In this document: in pieces, positions 46,419-54,101 of the stretch
Numbering within the stretch: position 1 is the first letter of the stretch
Layout: every line of letters begins with the position of its first letter
Source of the DNA: JAVJSF01 sp040219555
GTDB lineage: Bacteria; Actinomycetota; Thermoleophilia; Miltoncostaeales; Miltoncostaeaceae
Direction of reading: 5' to 3'
NCBI GenBank assembly: GCA_040219555.1
Contig: JAVJSF010000010.1
Location: forward strand, 237,208 to 301,207
Length of the DNA stretch: 64,000 nt
Made by a program: the position numbers and the translations under genes
Notes under the pieces: generated by a model
Databases searched by the model: none
The model's input: the letters and a program-made list of their open reading frames with translations, nothing else
Told to the model about the DNA's origin: nothing

Positions 46419-46437
46419 TGCCGTAGAAGTTGCCGTA
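46419..46437 (+). promoter_or_regulatory. Paired TGCCGTA boxes, candidate integrase arm-type sites (right)
   Basis: TGCCGTA at 46419-46425 and 46431-46437, 12-bp period, 110 bp inside the right att core. Same box, orientation and spacing as at 10938-10956. They lie between the last phage gene and the att core, in DNA with no gene. Confidence 0.55.
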
Positions 46438-46546
46438 ATCGGCGTCCGCGAGGGTCTGTCCGGCTCGGGGTCCTCACCCCCGGGATCACGCTCTACAGTG
46501 GCGCTTCGCCTACTCCCGCTAACTCTGGTGGACCCCTTGTGCTTGA

Positions 46547-46592
46547 TTTGCAAGCAGGAGGTCGTCGGTTCGATCCCGTCATCCTCCATCCC
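46547..46592 (+). repeat. attR: Right attachment-site core
   Basis: 46-bp perfect copy of 10844-10889, the 3' part of tRNA-Ala without its 5' half. It marks the right end of the prophage; host sequence resumes 18 bp before the next gene. Not a functional tRNA. Confidence 0.95.
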
Positions 46593-46610
46593 ACGACCGG
46601 CGGTGATCCG

Positions 46611-47417
46611 ATGAGCCGCCGCACGCCCTTCACCGCCGGCCACCGCGCCGGCGCGGGCCCGCCGCTGGTGCTGCTGCACGGCTTCACCGACACCTGGCGC
46701 ACCTGGGAGCTGGTGCTCCCCGCCCTGGAGCGCCGCCACGAGGTGCTGGCGCCCACCCTCGCCGGCCACGCCGGCGGGCCGCCGCTGCCCGACCCGCCGG
46801 ACGACGACTCCCTGGCCGACGCCGTGGAGCGGGCCATGGACGAGGCGGGGATGGACCTCGCCCACATCGCCGGCAACTCGCTGGGCGGCCACGTCGCCCT
46901 GCAACTCGCCGCCCGCGGGCGCGCCCTGACCGTCACCGCCCTCGCGCCCGCCGGCGGCTGGGCCGAGGGCGATCGGTCGCACCGCGCCACTCTGGACCAC
47001 TTCTCCGAGCTGCGTGCCCCCCTGCGCCACGTGGCCCCCACCATCCGCCGGCGCCTCTCCATGCCCGATGGGCGCCGGCGCGCAACCGCGATGATCGTGG
47101 AGGACGACGCCCGCATGAGCGACGACCTGATCGCCCATCAGGTGGTCGGCGCGGCTGCCTGCCCGGGGGCCGAGGCACTCATCGCCCGCGCGCGCACCCA
47201 CGGCTGGCCGGTGGACACCTCCCGCATCGCCTGTCCGGTGCGGGTGGTGTGGGGCACCGCCGACCGGCTGCTGCCCTGGCCCGGCGCCGCCGCCGGCTTC
47301 CGTGGCCGGCGCCTGACCCACGCCGACTGGGTGGAGCTGGACGGGGTGGGCCACTGCCCGCACCTGGAGGCGCCCGAGGTGGTGGCCGACCTCATCCTGG
47401 GGTTCACGGGGGCCTGA
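46611..47417 (+). CDS. Alpha/beta hydrolase
   Basis: 268 aa from ATG 46611, 18 bp after the att repeat, so it is the first host gene and probably lay directly downstream of tRNA-Ala before integration. Features: PPLVLLHGFTDTWRTWELVLPAL (oxyanion HG), the nucleophile elbow IAGNSLGGHVALQLA (Ser about 95), Asp in VRVVWGTADRLLPW and His in LDGVGHCPHLEAP. A serine hydrolase of the lipase/esterase-like group, substrate unknown. The frame is open far upstream across phage DNA, which is an artefact. Confidence 0.88.
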   Translation: MSRRTPFTAGHRAGAGPPLVLLHGFTDTWRTWELVLPALERRHEVLAPTLAGHAGGPPLPDPPDDDSLADAVERAMDEAGMDLAHIAGNSLGGHVALQLAARGRALTVTALAPAGGWAEGDRSHRATLDHFSELRAPLRHVAPTIRRRLSMPDGRRRATAMIVEDDARMSDDLIAHQVVGAAACPGAEALIARARTHGWPVDTSRIACPVRVVWGTADRLLPWPGAAAGFRGRRLTHADWVELDGVGHCPHLEAPEVVADLILGFTGA

Positions 47418-47447
47418 GGGCGCCGCGGCCGCGCGCGGCGTGCGCCC
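47418..47447. terminator. Possible GC-rich hairpin between convergent genes
   Basis: GGGCGC (47418-47423) can pair with GCGCCC (47442-47447) around an 18-nt GC-rich loop, directly after the hydrolase stop and before the convergent Rieske-ThDP gene. The stem is short. Confidence 0.35.
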
Positions 47448-47451
47448 GGCC

Positions 47452-49413
47452 TCACACCAGCTCGGGGTCGGTCATCACCTCCACCAGCGCCGGGCCGCCG
47501 AACCTGAGGGCGCGCCGCAGCGCGCCGGCCACATCCTCCGAGCGCTCCACCCGCTCGCCGTCGGCGCCGCACAGGCGCGCGTACTCGGCGAACGACGGGT
47601 TGACCAGGCCGGTCTGCCAGGGCTCCAGGCGGGCGGCGTGCTGTTCCTTGGTGATCTTGGCCAGCTCGCAGTTGTTGAGCACCACCACGACGATGTCCAT
47701 CCGGTGGCGCACCAGGGTGCTCATCTCGCCCATGTACTGGGCGAATCCCCCGTCGCCCGCGACCGCCAGCACCCGCCGGCCCGATCCGTCGGCCTGCACC
47801 GCCGCCCACGCGCCCATGGCCGCGGGAAGGCCGAAGCCGATCGAGCCCAGGTAGCCGGACATGAGCACCCGCTGACCCCTGCTCTCGAAGTAGCGGCCGA
47901 AGCTGTACGCGTTGTTGCCCACGTCCACGCTCAGCACGGCCTCGGCCGGGGTCTCCGCGCCGAGCGCGGCGAACAGCGCGGCCGAGCTGACCCCCCGCCC
48001 GCGGTCGTCTCCGGCCCGCCGGTGCTTCTCCTGGCGCCAGATCTCCCAGCGCGCGGCGATGTCGGCCCGCTGGTCGCCGGCCGCGACGGGGCGCTCCCCG
48101 AGCGCCGCGTCCAGGGCGCCCGCAGTCACCTCGATGTCGCCCAGCAGCGGGCACGCCACCGGGTGGAAGCGCCCGAGCGCGATCGGGTCGCGGTCGATCT
48201 GGATGATCGGCTTGTAGGGAGCGATGCCGGTGTGATCCGAGAACGAGGCGCCGCACACCAGCAGCAGATCGCTCTCGTTCATCAGCCAGCTCGCGACCGG
48301 GGTCCCACTGCGTCCAAGCACCCCTCCGGCGAGCGGATGGTCGTCGCCGATGGCCCCCTTCGCCTTGAAGGTGGTGATCACGGGGGCGCCCAGGCGCTCG
48401 GCCAGCGCGATGACCGCCTCCATCGACTCGCGCGCGCCGTAGCCGGCCACCACGACCGGCCGGCGTGCCCCGGCCAGGCGTCCGGCGGCATCGGCCAGGG
48501 CATCGGCCGGCGGGGCGACGCGCAGGTCGGGCACGCGCCCGCTGGGGCCGGCGGCGCGCGCCCCCTCGGGCGCAGGGCGCACCTGGACTTCGTCGGGCAG
48601 CACAAGGTGGCCCACCCCGCGGTCGAGCACCGCGTGCTTGAGCGCCTGCGCCGTCGCCTCGGCGGCGTCGGACTCGGCGTTGACGGTGCGGCTGATCAGG
48701 GCGGCGTCGCCGAAGGCGCCGGTCAGGTCGAGGTCCTGGAACGCGCCGCGCCCCAGGGTCTTCGACGGGACCTGGCCCGAGATCGCCAGCACCGGCGCGC
48801 GGTCCACCTTGGCGTCGTAGAGGCCGGTGAGCAGGTTGGTCGAGCCCGGGCCGGCGATGGCGAAGCAGGCCCCGGGCCGGCCGGTCAGCTTGCCGTAGGC
48901 CGAGGCGGCGAACGAGGCCGCCCCCTCGTGGCGGATGGCCACGTAGGTCAGGTCGCCGCGGATCTCCGCGCGGCGCATCGCATCGGCGAACCCGAGGTTG
49001 GAGTGGCCCACCATGCCGAAGACGTGCGTGACCCCCCAGGCCACCATGGTCTCGACCATCACGTCCGAGACGGTCCGCACCGGCGCGGGCTCCTCCTCGA
49101 GGGCCACGTAGACGCCGTCCGCGCGCACCTCCACCGGGAAGCAGGACGGGGCGTCGTCGAAGGGCGGCGGCGGGCTGCCGGTCAGCGGGTCGTAGTCGTA
49201 GCCGTGCCAGGGGCAGCGCAGCAGGCCGTTCTCGATCGTCCCCTCGCCCAGCGGGCCGCCCTGGTGGGGGCAGGCGTTGTCGAGGGCCCCGTAGCGGTCG
49301 CCGATGCGCGTGAGGGCCAGGGTGCGCCGGCCGGCCTGCACGGTGCGCACCCTGCCGTCGGCCAGGTCGTCGTGGCCGGCGACGCGGTACCAGGTGAGCG
49401 TGGGGTCGGTCAC
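47452..49413 (-). CDS. Rieske [2Fe-2S] domain fused to a ThDP-dependent enzyme
   Basis: 653 aa from GTG 49413 (GTGA overlap with the upstream stop). Residues 1-108 are a Rieske domain with Cys48/His50 (NACPHQGG) and Cys67/His70 (LRCPWHGYDYD). From 115 the chain is a full ThDP enzyme of the acetolactate synthase/pyruvate oxidase type: ThDP-activating Glu163 (RHEGAASFAASAYGKLTG), a central domain with RPVVVAGYGARE, and the ThDP/Mg motif VAGDGGFAQYMGE...LNN. The reaction is not known; the Rieske centre could shuttle electrons as in an oxidase. Cotranslated with the next gene. Confidence 0.9.
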   Translation of the reverse strand: MTDPTLTWYRVAGHDDLADGRVRTVQAGRRTLALTRIGDRYGALDNACPHQGGPLGEGTIENGLLRCPWHGYDYDPLTGSPPPPFDDAPSCFPVEVRADGVYVALEEEPAPVRTVSDVMVETMVAWGVTHVFGMVGHSNLGFADAMRRAEIRGDLTYVAIRHEGAASFAASAYGKLTGRPGACFAIAGPGSTNLLTGLYDAKVDRAPVLAISGQVPSKTLGRGAFQDLDLTGAFGDAALISRTVNAESDAAEATAQALKHAVLDRGVGHLVLPDEVQVRPAPEGARAAGPSGRVPDLRVAPPADALADAAGRLAGARRPVVVAGYGARESMEAVIALAERLGAPVITTFKAKGAIGDDHPLAGGVLGRSGTPVASWLMNESDLLLVCGASFSDHTGIAPYKPIIQIDRDPIALGRFHPVACPLLGDIEVTAGALDAALGERPVAAGDQRADIAARWEIWRQEKHRRAGDDRGRGVSSAALFAALGAETPAEAVLSVDVGNNAYSFGRYFESRGQRVLMSGYLGSIGFGLPAAMGAWAAVQADGSGRRVLAVAGDGGFAQYMGEMSTLVRHRMDIVVVVLNNCELAKITKEQHAARLEPWQTGLVNPSFAEYARLCGADGERVERSEDVAGALRRALRFGGPALVEVMTDPELV

Positions 49414-50177
49414 GGGGCGGGCCTCCGGTCTCCGTGGGCCGGGCCGGCCGGTACCGACGGGGCGCCCAGCAGGTGCAGGCCGTCCAGGAGCCAGGCCACC
49501 GCCCGCGCCGTGGCCTGGTCGGACGGAAGGGCCGCGAGCGGCAAGAGGGCGCCGAAGGGCGCGTTCCAATGGTCGCCGTCGCCCGGGCGCTCATCGCCCC
49601 AGGGGCCCAGATAGAGGTACGGCGTCGGGTGGTCGTCGTCACCGGGCGAGAGGCCGAGGTTGGCCCGCTGCTGCGGGCCGGTGCCCACCGCCACGTCGCA
49701 CGCCAGGTCGAAGTGCTCGGGCCAGAGCTGGCAGGTGCTGGGATCGGCCGCGGGCGTCAGGCGGGCGACGACGGTGTCGAGCACCCGCTGACCCAGGGAG
49801 AACGCGCGGGCGATGGCCTCGGCGGCGTCCGCATCGATGCCGAGCGGCGCGTCGGGGTCGCCGGCCGGCGGCGTCGAGTGGCCCAGGTCCAGCGGCGCCG
49901 AGAGGTCGACACCGGCGAACTGCGCCGCCGCTCCCAGGGTGGTCAGCGCGGAGACCCGGGCCTGCTCCCCGCGCTCGACGATCAGGTGGGCGCCGGCGGT
50001 GCGCACGACCTGCGGGCCGTCCCCGAAGGCCGGCGTCGCCACGCCCCCGGGTGAGGGCCGCAGGCCGATGCGCCCGGTTGCCGCGGAGCGCGCGCGGGCG
50101 AGCACATGGGCGGCCATCCGCACCAGGCCGGCCCGGGTGGTGGAGTGGCTCGCGGTGACCTGCGGTGACCAGCTCAC
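49410..50177 (-). CDS. Hypothetical protein coupled to the Rieske-ThDP enzyme
   Basis: 255 aa from GTG 50177, with GGAGGT 6 nt upstream. I do not recognise a named family. Features: GRIGLRPSPGGVATPAFGDG, a central VDLSAPLDLGHSTPPAG, and a motif-like LWPEHFDLACDVAVG followed by PTPYLYLGPWGDERPG. The conserved-looking HFDLA...YLYLGPW pattern suggests a cytosolic enzyme or binding protein. The GTGA overlap with the Rieske-ThDP gene implies a linked role. No signal peptide or membrane segment. Confidence 0.6.
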   Translation of the reverse strand: MSWSPQVTASHSTTRAGLVRMAAHVLARARSAATGRIGLRPSPGGVATPAFGDGPQVVRTAGAHLIVERGEQARVSALTTLGAAAQFAGVDLSAPLDLGHSTPPAGDPDAPLGIDADAAEAIARAFSLGQRVLDTVVARLTPAADPSTCQLWPEHFDLACDVAVGTGPQQRANLGLSPGDDDHPTPYLYLGPWGDERPGDGDHWNAPFGALLPLAALPSDQATARAVAWLLDGLHLLGAPSVPAGPAHGDRRPAP

Positions 50178-50305
50178 GTGCACACCTCCGGTGGGGCCGT
50201 CCGCCCATTCTGACTCCCGTCCCGCCCGCCCGCCCGCGCGGCCGCCGGTTTGCGGCCGCCACCGACCGGGGACCGTCACCCCACACCCCAATGCGAGGAG
50301 GACTC

Positions 50306-50761
50306 ATGGCCCAGGTCGAGCAGTCCATCACCGTCGCGGTGCCCGTGGCGACCGCCTACAACCAGTGGACCCAGTTCGAGGAGTTCCCCCAGTTCATGGA
50401 GGGCGTCGACGAGGTCCGCCAGCTCGACGACACGAACCTGCGGTGGACGGTCACCGTGGCCGGTCGTCAGCAGAGCTTCGACGCGCGCATCACCGAGCAG
50501 ATCCCGGACACCCGCGTGGCGTGGACCAGCACCGACGGTCCGAAGCACGGCGGCGCGGTCGACTTCCACCGCCTCGACGACGACCACACCCAGGTGATGG
50601 TGGTCATGGACGGCCCCGACGACACCATGCCCGAGAAGGCCGCCGGTGCCATGGGCCTGGTGGAGCGCCGGGTCAAGGGCGATCTGGAGCGCTTCAAGGA
50701 GTTCATCGAGGCGCGCGGGGTGGCCAGCGGCGCGTGGCGCGGGTCCGTCGCGAAGCCGTAG
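50306..50761 (+). CDS. SRPBCC / polyketide cyclase-like protein
   Basis: 151 aa from ATG 50306, with GAGGAG upstream. The N-terminus QVEQSITVAVPVATAYNQWTQFEEFPQFMEGVDEVRQL is the START/SRPBCC (Polyketide_cyc2) signature, continued by VAWTSTDGPKHGGAVDFHRLDDDHTQVMVVMDG and a C-terminal helix RVKGDLERFKEFIEARG. Such proteins bind hydrophobic ligands; many actinobacterial members lack a defined role. Divergent from the coupled pair upstream. Confidence 0.85.
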   Translation: MAQVEQSITVAVPVATAYNQWTQFEEFPQFMEGVDEVRQLDDTNLRWTVTVAGRQQSFDARITEQIPDTRVAWTSTDGPKHGGAVDFHRLDDDHTQVMVVMDGPDDTMPEKAAGAMGLVERRVKGDLERFKEFIEARGVASGAWRGSVAKP

Positions 50762-50763
50762 CA

Positions 50764-50778
50764 GCGCCCCCGGGGCGC
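50764..50778. terminator. Short hairpin between convergent genes
   Basis: GCGCCCC (50764-50770) and GGGGCGC (50772-50778) form an almost perfect palindrome between the SRPBCC and aminotransferase stops. The loop would be very tight, so function is uncertain. Confidence 0.35.
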
Positions 50779-50783
50779 GACCG

Positions 50784-51581
50784 TCACACGGAGGGCGCCA
50801 GGCGCTCCCGTGTGGCGGTGGCCAGGGCGCCCCTCACCTCTGCCAGGCGCCGCCCGTCGGTGGCGTAGGTCCCGACACCGACGATCTCGTGCACCGGCTG
50901 ACTCTCGATCACCGTCGAGACGGCCAGCACGGCCTCGGCGTGGGCCAGGTGCTCCACGGGCACGTCGCGCACCGTCACCCCCTCGCAGGCCTCGAAGACG
51001 AGGCGGCGGGTGAGCGAGTCGAGGATCCCGGTCTCGAGCGACGGGAACACGACCGTCTCGCCCTCGATCCAGCACACCGAGAAGATGTGGCCCTCCAGGA
51101 CGGCGCGATCGTCGGCCCTGATCAGGAGGGGCGCATGGGCGCCGGCCGCCGTCGCGGCGCGGGCCGCCTGCATGTTGGCCGCGTACGACACGGTCTTGGC
51201 CGCGATCAGCAGCGGGCTGATGCGGTGCCCCACCGGTGCCAGCGCCCATGAGGCCGGCAGGGCCGGCAGGGGCTCCTCGCGCACGATGCGATGGCCGGAC
51301 CGGGTCAGGATGGCGCGCACCCCGCAGTCCGGGGACGAGGTCGCCGCGGCGAAGCGGGCGAGGTCGTCGGCCACCTCGTCGCGTGGGAAGGGCAGGTCGA
51401 TGCGGGCCGCCGAGCGGGCCATGCGATCCAGGTGCTCCTCGGGGTCGCGCAGGCGGCGCCCGTAGGCGCGCAGGCCCTCGAACACCCCGTCGCCCCGCAC
51501 CAGGCCATCGTCCAGGGGCACCACGGGCACGGTGCCGGCCGGGATCAGCCGGCCGTCGATCATCACCACGGGTTCAGACAT
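50784..51581 (-). CDS. Class IV PLP-dependent aminotransferase (BCAT / aminodeoxychorismate lyase-like)
   Basis: 265 aa from ATG 51581. Fold-type IV landmarks: VPLDDGLVRGDGVFEGLRAYGRRLRDPEEHLDRMARSA, GVRAILTRSG, the PLP lysine in IAAKTVSYAANMQAARAATAAGA, and LEGHIFSVCWIEGETVVFPSLETGILDSLTRRLVFEAC. Substrate could be branched-chain amino acids, D-amino acids or aminodeoxychorismate; the usual SNVF of the glutamate loop is replaced by HIFSV, so specificity is unclear. Convergent with SRPBCC gene. Confidence 0.85.
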   Translation of the reverse strand: MSEPVVMIDGRLIPAGTVPVVPLDDGLVRGDGVFEGLRAYGRRLRDPEEHLDRMARSAARIDLPFPRDEVADDLARFAAATSSPDCGVRAILTRSGHRIVREEPLPALPASWALAPVGHRISPLLIAAKTVSYAANMQAARAATAAGAHAPLLIRADDRAVLEGHIFSVCWIEGETVVFPSLETGILDSLTRRLVFEACEGVTVRDVPVEHLAHAEAVLAVSTVIESQPVHEIVGVGTYATDGRRLAEVRGALATATRERLAPSV

Positions 51582-51821
51582 GGTCGCGATGGTACCCCTC
51601 GTGTGCGGTGGGGCGGCCCTCCATGACGCCGCCGCGACGCCGGTGCGTCGGCCGATACCGGCATCGGCCGCGTGCGGAGTCCACCTGAGCACCGCCGGCC
51701 ACCGTCGCGCGTTGACGGGCGGAGGCCGCCCGCACTAGCGTCGTCGGCGGCGCCCCCGTGGGACGCCGGCGACGACGCCCGGTCCGGCATGACCCGGGCC
51801 GGCCACGACGAGGAGGGGCCC

Positions 51822-52253
51822 ATGCTCGCGATCGGATCCATCGATGGTGCGCCCGGCGCGGGAACCGCGGACGACCCCTGGGGTCTTCGGACGCCGCCGG
51901 GATCGTCGGAGTACACGATCCACCTCGACACGGATGCCGACCCACCCGCCCTGGTATGCCGGGTCGGCTCCACGACGCTGAGCTACCTGGCGCGCGGCGT
52001 GGACGACCTGCACGCGATGCTCGCCGCGCATGGCGACTGGATGCTGCTCGGCAGCACCGACGAGGGCAAGGAGCCCAAACCGGGGACCGTGGAGGCCTGG
52101 GCACGCGATCCGGGGAATCCGGCCGGCGGCTGGTACGGGCTGCGCAAGGGGTACCGCGGGCGGTTCGCCATGTACGTCCCACCGCTGCTGGAGGCCCTGG
52201 GGCTGGTGGAGTTGGAACACAACGCGCGCAACAACCGCGTACGGGCCATCTGA
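51822..52253 (+). CDS. Conserved actinobacterial protein of unknown function
   Basis: 143 aa from ATG 51822, with AGGAGG 5 nt upstream. ADDPWGLRTPPGSSEYTIHLD, PPALVCRVGSTTLSYLARGVDDLHAMLAAHGDWMLLGS, GTVEAWARDPGNPAGGWYGLRKGYRGRFAMYVPPLLEALGL and HNARNNRVRAI match a small cytosolic family I remember from actinobacteria (possibly DUF6855). Function unknown. The preceding 240 bp to the aminotransferase gene contain a promoter region but no gene. Confidence 0.65.
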   Translation: MLAIGSIDGAPGAGTADDPWGLRTPPGSSEYTIHLDTDADPPALVCRVGSTTLSYLARGVDDLHAMLAAHGDWMLLGSTDEGKEPKPGTVEAWARDPGNPAGGWYGLRKGYRGRFAMYVPPLLEALGLVELEHNARNNRVRAI

Positions 52254-52288
52254 CCGCGACGGGTCCGGGTGGCTAGCCTGCCCGGCCG

Positions 52289-52738
52289 ATGGCTCTCGTC
52301 CACAGCCGCGCGGCGCGCCGCGTGTACTCGTCGGCCTCCGGCCGGCCGGCGCTGGCCCTCAACCTGGCGGTGTTCGCCGGGGGCTGCCTGGGCGCCCTCG
52401 CCCGCTTCGGCCTGCTGGAGGCGCTGCCCGTGCGCCCGGGTGCGTGGCCGTGGGCCACGCTGATCGCCAACGTCGCCGGGTGCGCGTTGCTCGGGGCCGT
52501 CTCGGCCCGCCTCCTGCGCGGCGAGCGACCCAGCCGTCACCGCGGGCCCCTCCTGGGCGCCGGCCTCTGCGGGGCGCTCACCACCTTCGCCACGGTCCAG
52601 GTGGAGGCCGTCCTGCTGATCGAGGGCGGTCACGTGGCGACGGGGGTCTCGTACCTGTTCTCGACCGTCATCTCCGGCCTGCTCGCGGCGCATCTGGCCG
52701 GGCGCCTGGCGGCCCCGCGGGGAACCGGTGCCCGGTGA
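52289..52738 (+). CDS. crcB: Fluoride exporter CrcB (Fluc), subunit 1
   Basis: 149 aa. Four hydrophobic helices: LNLAVFAGGCLGALARFGLLEAL, WATLIANVAGCALLGAVSARLL, LLGAGLCGALTTFATVQVEAVLL and ATGVSYLFSTVISGLLAAHLAG. GCLGALARF and GALTTFATVQ are Fluc channel hallmarks (TTFATVQVE corresponds to the pore TM3 break with polar and phenylalanine residues). Forms dimeric F- channels that protect against fluoride. Coupled to a second paralogue by GTGA. Confidence 0.88.
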   Translation: MALVHSRAARRVYSSASGRPALALNLAVFAGGCLGALARFGLLEALPVRPGAWPWATLIANVAGCALLGAVSARLLRGERPSRHRGPLLGAGLCGALTTFATVQVEAVLLIEGGHVATGVSYLFSTVISGLLAAHLAGRLAAPRGTGAR

Positions 52739-53103
52739 GCGGCCTGGCGCTGTGGGCGGGCGTCGCGGCCGCCGGCGGGGTCGGCTCACTGGCCCGCGTC
52801 CACCTGACGGCGCTCGCCGCGCGCGCCCTGCGCGGCGCGGCGCACCGCGGGACGCTCGTCGTGAACCTCGTGGCGACACTGGTCGCCGGCGTCCTCGTGG
52901 GTGCGCTTCCGGCCGGCGACGCGCGCACGGTGGCCGCGGTCGGGCTCCTGGGCTCTCTGAGCACCCTCTCCACGTGGATGGTGGAGGCCGACGCGATGGC
53001 CGCGCGCGGCCATCGCCGGCGGGCGCTCGTCTACCTGATCGCCACGGCCGCGCTGGGATTGGCGGCCGCGGCGGCGGGCTACGCCGCGGGCGCGGCGTGG
53101 TGA
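52735..53103 (+). CDS. crcB: Fluoride exporter CrcB (Fluc), subunit 2
   Basis: 122 aa from GTG 52735, overlapping the first crcB stop (GTGA). Four helices: LWAGVAAAGGVGSLARVHLTAL, GTLVVNLVATLVAGVLVGALP, TVAAVGLLGSLSTLSTWMVEADAMAA and ALVYLIATAALGLAAAAAG. GLLGSLSTLSTWMVE is the second pore motif. Paired Fluc subunits form heterodimers in some Gram-positive bacteria. Both genes end before a convergent operon. Confidence 0.88.
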   Translation: MSGLALWAGVAAAGGVGSLARVHLTALAARALRGAAHRGTLVVNLVATLVAGVLVGALPAGDARTVAAVGLLGSLSTLSTWMVEADAMAARGHRRRALVYLIATAALGLAAAAAGYAAGAAW

Positions 53104-53108
53104 GCCGC

Positions 53109-53128
53109 GCCGGCGGTCACCCGCCGGC
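53109..53128. terminator. Hairpin terminator between crcB and the convergent operon
   Basis: GCCGGCGG (53109-53116) and CCGCCGGC (53121-53128) pair perfectly over 8 bp with a TCAC loop. It includes the stop codon of the minus-strand reductase gene. Both strands could be terminated. Confidence 0.5.
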
Positions 53129-54100
53129 CAGCACCGCCCGGTAGAGCGCCCTCCACTCCTCGTCGCCGGGCGGCGGCCCGGTGCGCCCGGCCTGCGGGCG
53201 CGCCAGCGCGGTGGCCACCAGGCGGTCGAGGTCCTCGGCCATGCTCTCCACCGGCCCGCGCGCGCCCAGGGCTCCGAGCAGCGCGGCCACGGAGGCCAGG
53301 TCGCCGGCGGCGTCCTCCAGCGCCGTCATCCGCTCCGGGGCCCGCGTGGCGAGGGCCGCGATGCTGTGGCCCAGCACCCGCGCGTTGGCCTCGGCGTGGG
53401 GCATCCCGAGGACGCGCACCAGGGTCTGGGCGCCCACATGGTGCAGGCCCAGCCCGGTGCGGTCCATGGCGCGGGCGGCATCCAGGGCGCCGTAGGCCAG
53501 GTCCAGGCGACGCGGATGCTCCGGGTCGGCCCAGGCCCGCACCAGCGACCCGGCCGCCCGGTGGGCCAACGCCGCGATGTCCGGCGTGGCGGTGTCGGCC
53601 ATCGCCGCCGTCAGCGCGTGTCCCAGGGCGTTCGCGCTCGATGCCGCAAGGGCGGGGATGGGAGCCGAGGCGGACAGGAACGGGTCGTTGACGACCATCC
53701 AGGCCCGCGCCTTGGGGGTGCCGGGGGGCAGCCCGGTCGCCGTGCGGTGGATGCGCGTCATCTCGGCGCCCGAGAGCGTCGTGGGGACGGCCACCAGGCG
53801 CCGGCCGGGCACCGCCGCGGTGAGCGCCTTGCCGGTGTCCATCACGCGCCCGCCGCCGAGAGCCACCATCTCGCGCCCCTCGACCTCCTCGCGCAGGTAC
53901 CCGGCCACCTGCTCCACCAGGCCGCGGGGCACATGCACCACCCGCTCGGCGCGCGCGGCCAGCGCCGGCGCCTGGGCCGCCGCCCGGCGCGTGGTCAGGA
54001 GGGTGAAGCGCTCCGGGAGATCGGGGAGGGCGCGCGCCAGGGCGCCCGGGCCGCGGACCACCAGCCGGCCCTCCAGGTGCGCCCGCCGCGACGGCGGCAT
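53117..54100 (-). CDS. Iron-containing alcohol dehydrogenase, maleylacetate reductase-like
   Basis: 327 aa from ATG 54100. NAD(P)-binding region with MVALGGGRVMDTGKALTAAVPGRRLVAVPTTLSGAEMTRIHRT; metal-binding residues in SSANALGHALTAAM, GLHHVGAQTLVRVLGMPHAEANARVLGH. The size (shorter than most Fe-ADHs) and partner gene fit maleylacetate reductases of aromatic degradation. It is one nucleotide from the dioxygenase stop, so the two are coupled. Function in the hydroquinone/gentisate-like branch is inferred. Confidence 0.75.
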   Translation of the reverse strand: MPPSRRAHLEGRLVVRGPGALARALPDLPERFTLLTTRRAAAQAPALAARAERVVHVPRGLVEQVAGYLREEVEGREMVALGGGRVMDTGKALTAAVPGRRLVAVPTTLSGAEMTRIHRTATGLPPGTPKARAWMVVNDPFLSASAPIPALAASSANALGHALTAAMADTATPDIAALAHRAAGSLVRAWADPEHPRRLDLAYGALDAARAMDRTGLGLHHVGAQTLVRVLGMPHAEANARVLGHSIAALATRAPERMTALEDAAGDLASVAALLGALGARGPVESMAEDLDRLVATALARPQAGRTGPPPGDEEWRALYRAVLAGG

Positions 54101-54101
54101 C

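Larger units (their letters stand above)
10844..46592. mobile_element. Complete temperate siphovirus prophage integrated in tRNA-Ala
   Basis: Bounded by a 46-bp perfect direct repeat (10844-10889 and 46547-46592) derived from the tRNA 3' end; one repeat unit plus interior is 35,703 bp. It contains a tyrosine integrase beside the left junction, an excisionase-like gene, a CI/Cro-like switch, and the full structural set: terminases, portal, MuF, scaffold, capsid, connectors, tail tube, frameshifted chaperones, tape measure, distal tail, fibres, endolysin and holin. Genes are densely packed with start/stop overlaps. No disrupted essential gene was seen, so it may be inducible. Morphology is inferred to be siphoviral from the long tape measure, the tube protein and the absence of sheath and contractile baseplate genes. 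Confidence 0.95.

Noticed and set aside
46547..46592. A second tRNA-Ala-like sequence
   Set aside because: Only the 3' 46 bp is present; acceptor 5' strand, D arm and half of the anticodon arm are missing. It is the right att core.
45048..46610. Long plus-strand frame running into the alpha/beta hydrolase
   Set aside because: It is antisense to well-supported phage genes with coupled junctions, and its protein is Arg/Pro/Gly-rich with no domain. The true gene begins at 46611 after the att site.
47452..49614. Long plus-strand open frame opposite the Rieske-ThDP gene
   Set aside because: It is a GC-skewed antisense shadow: the opposite strand has clear Rieske and ThDP motifs, while this frame has none.
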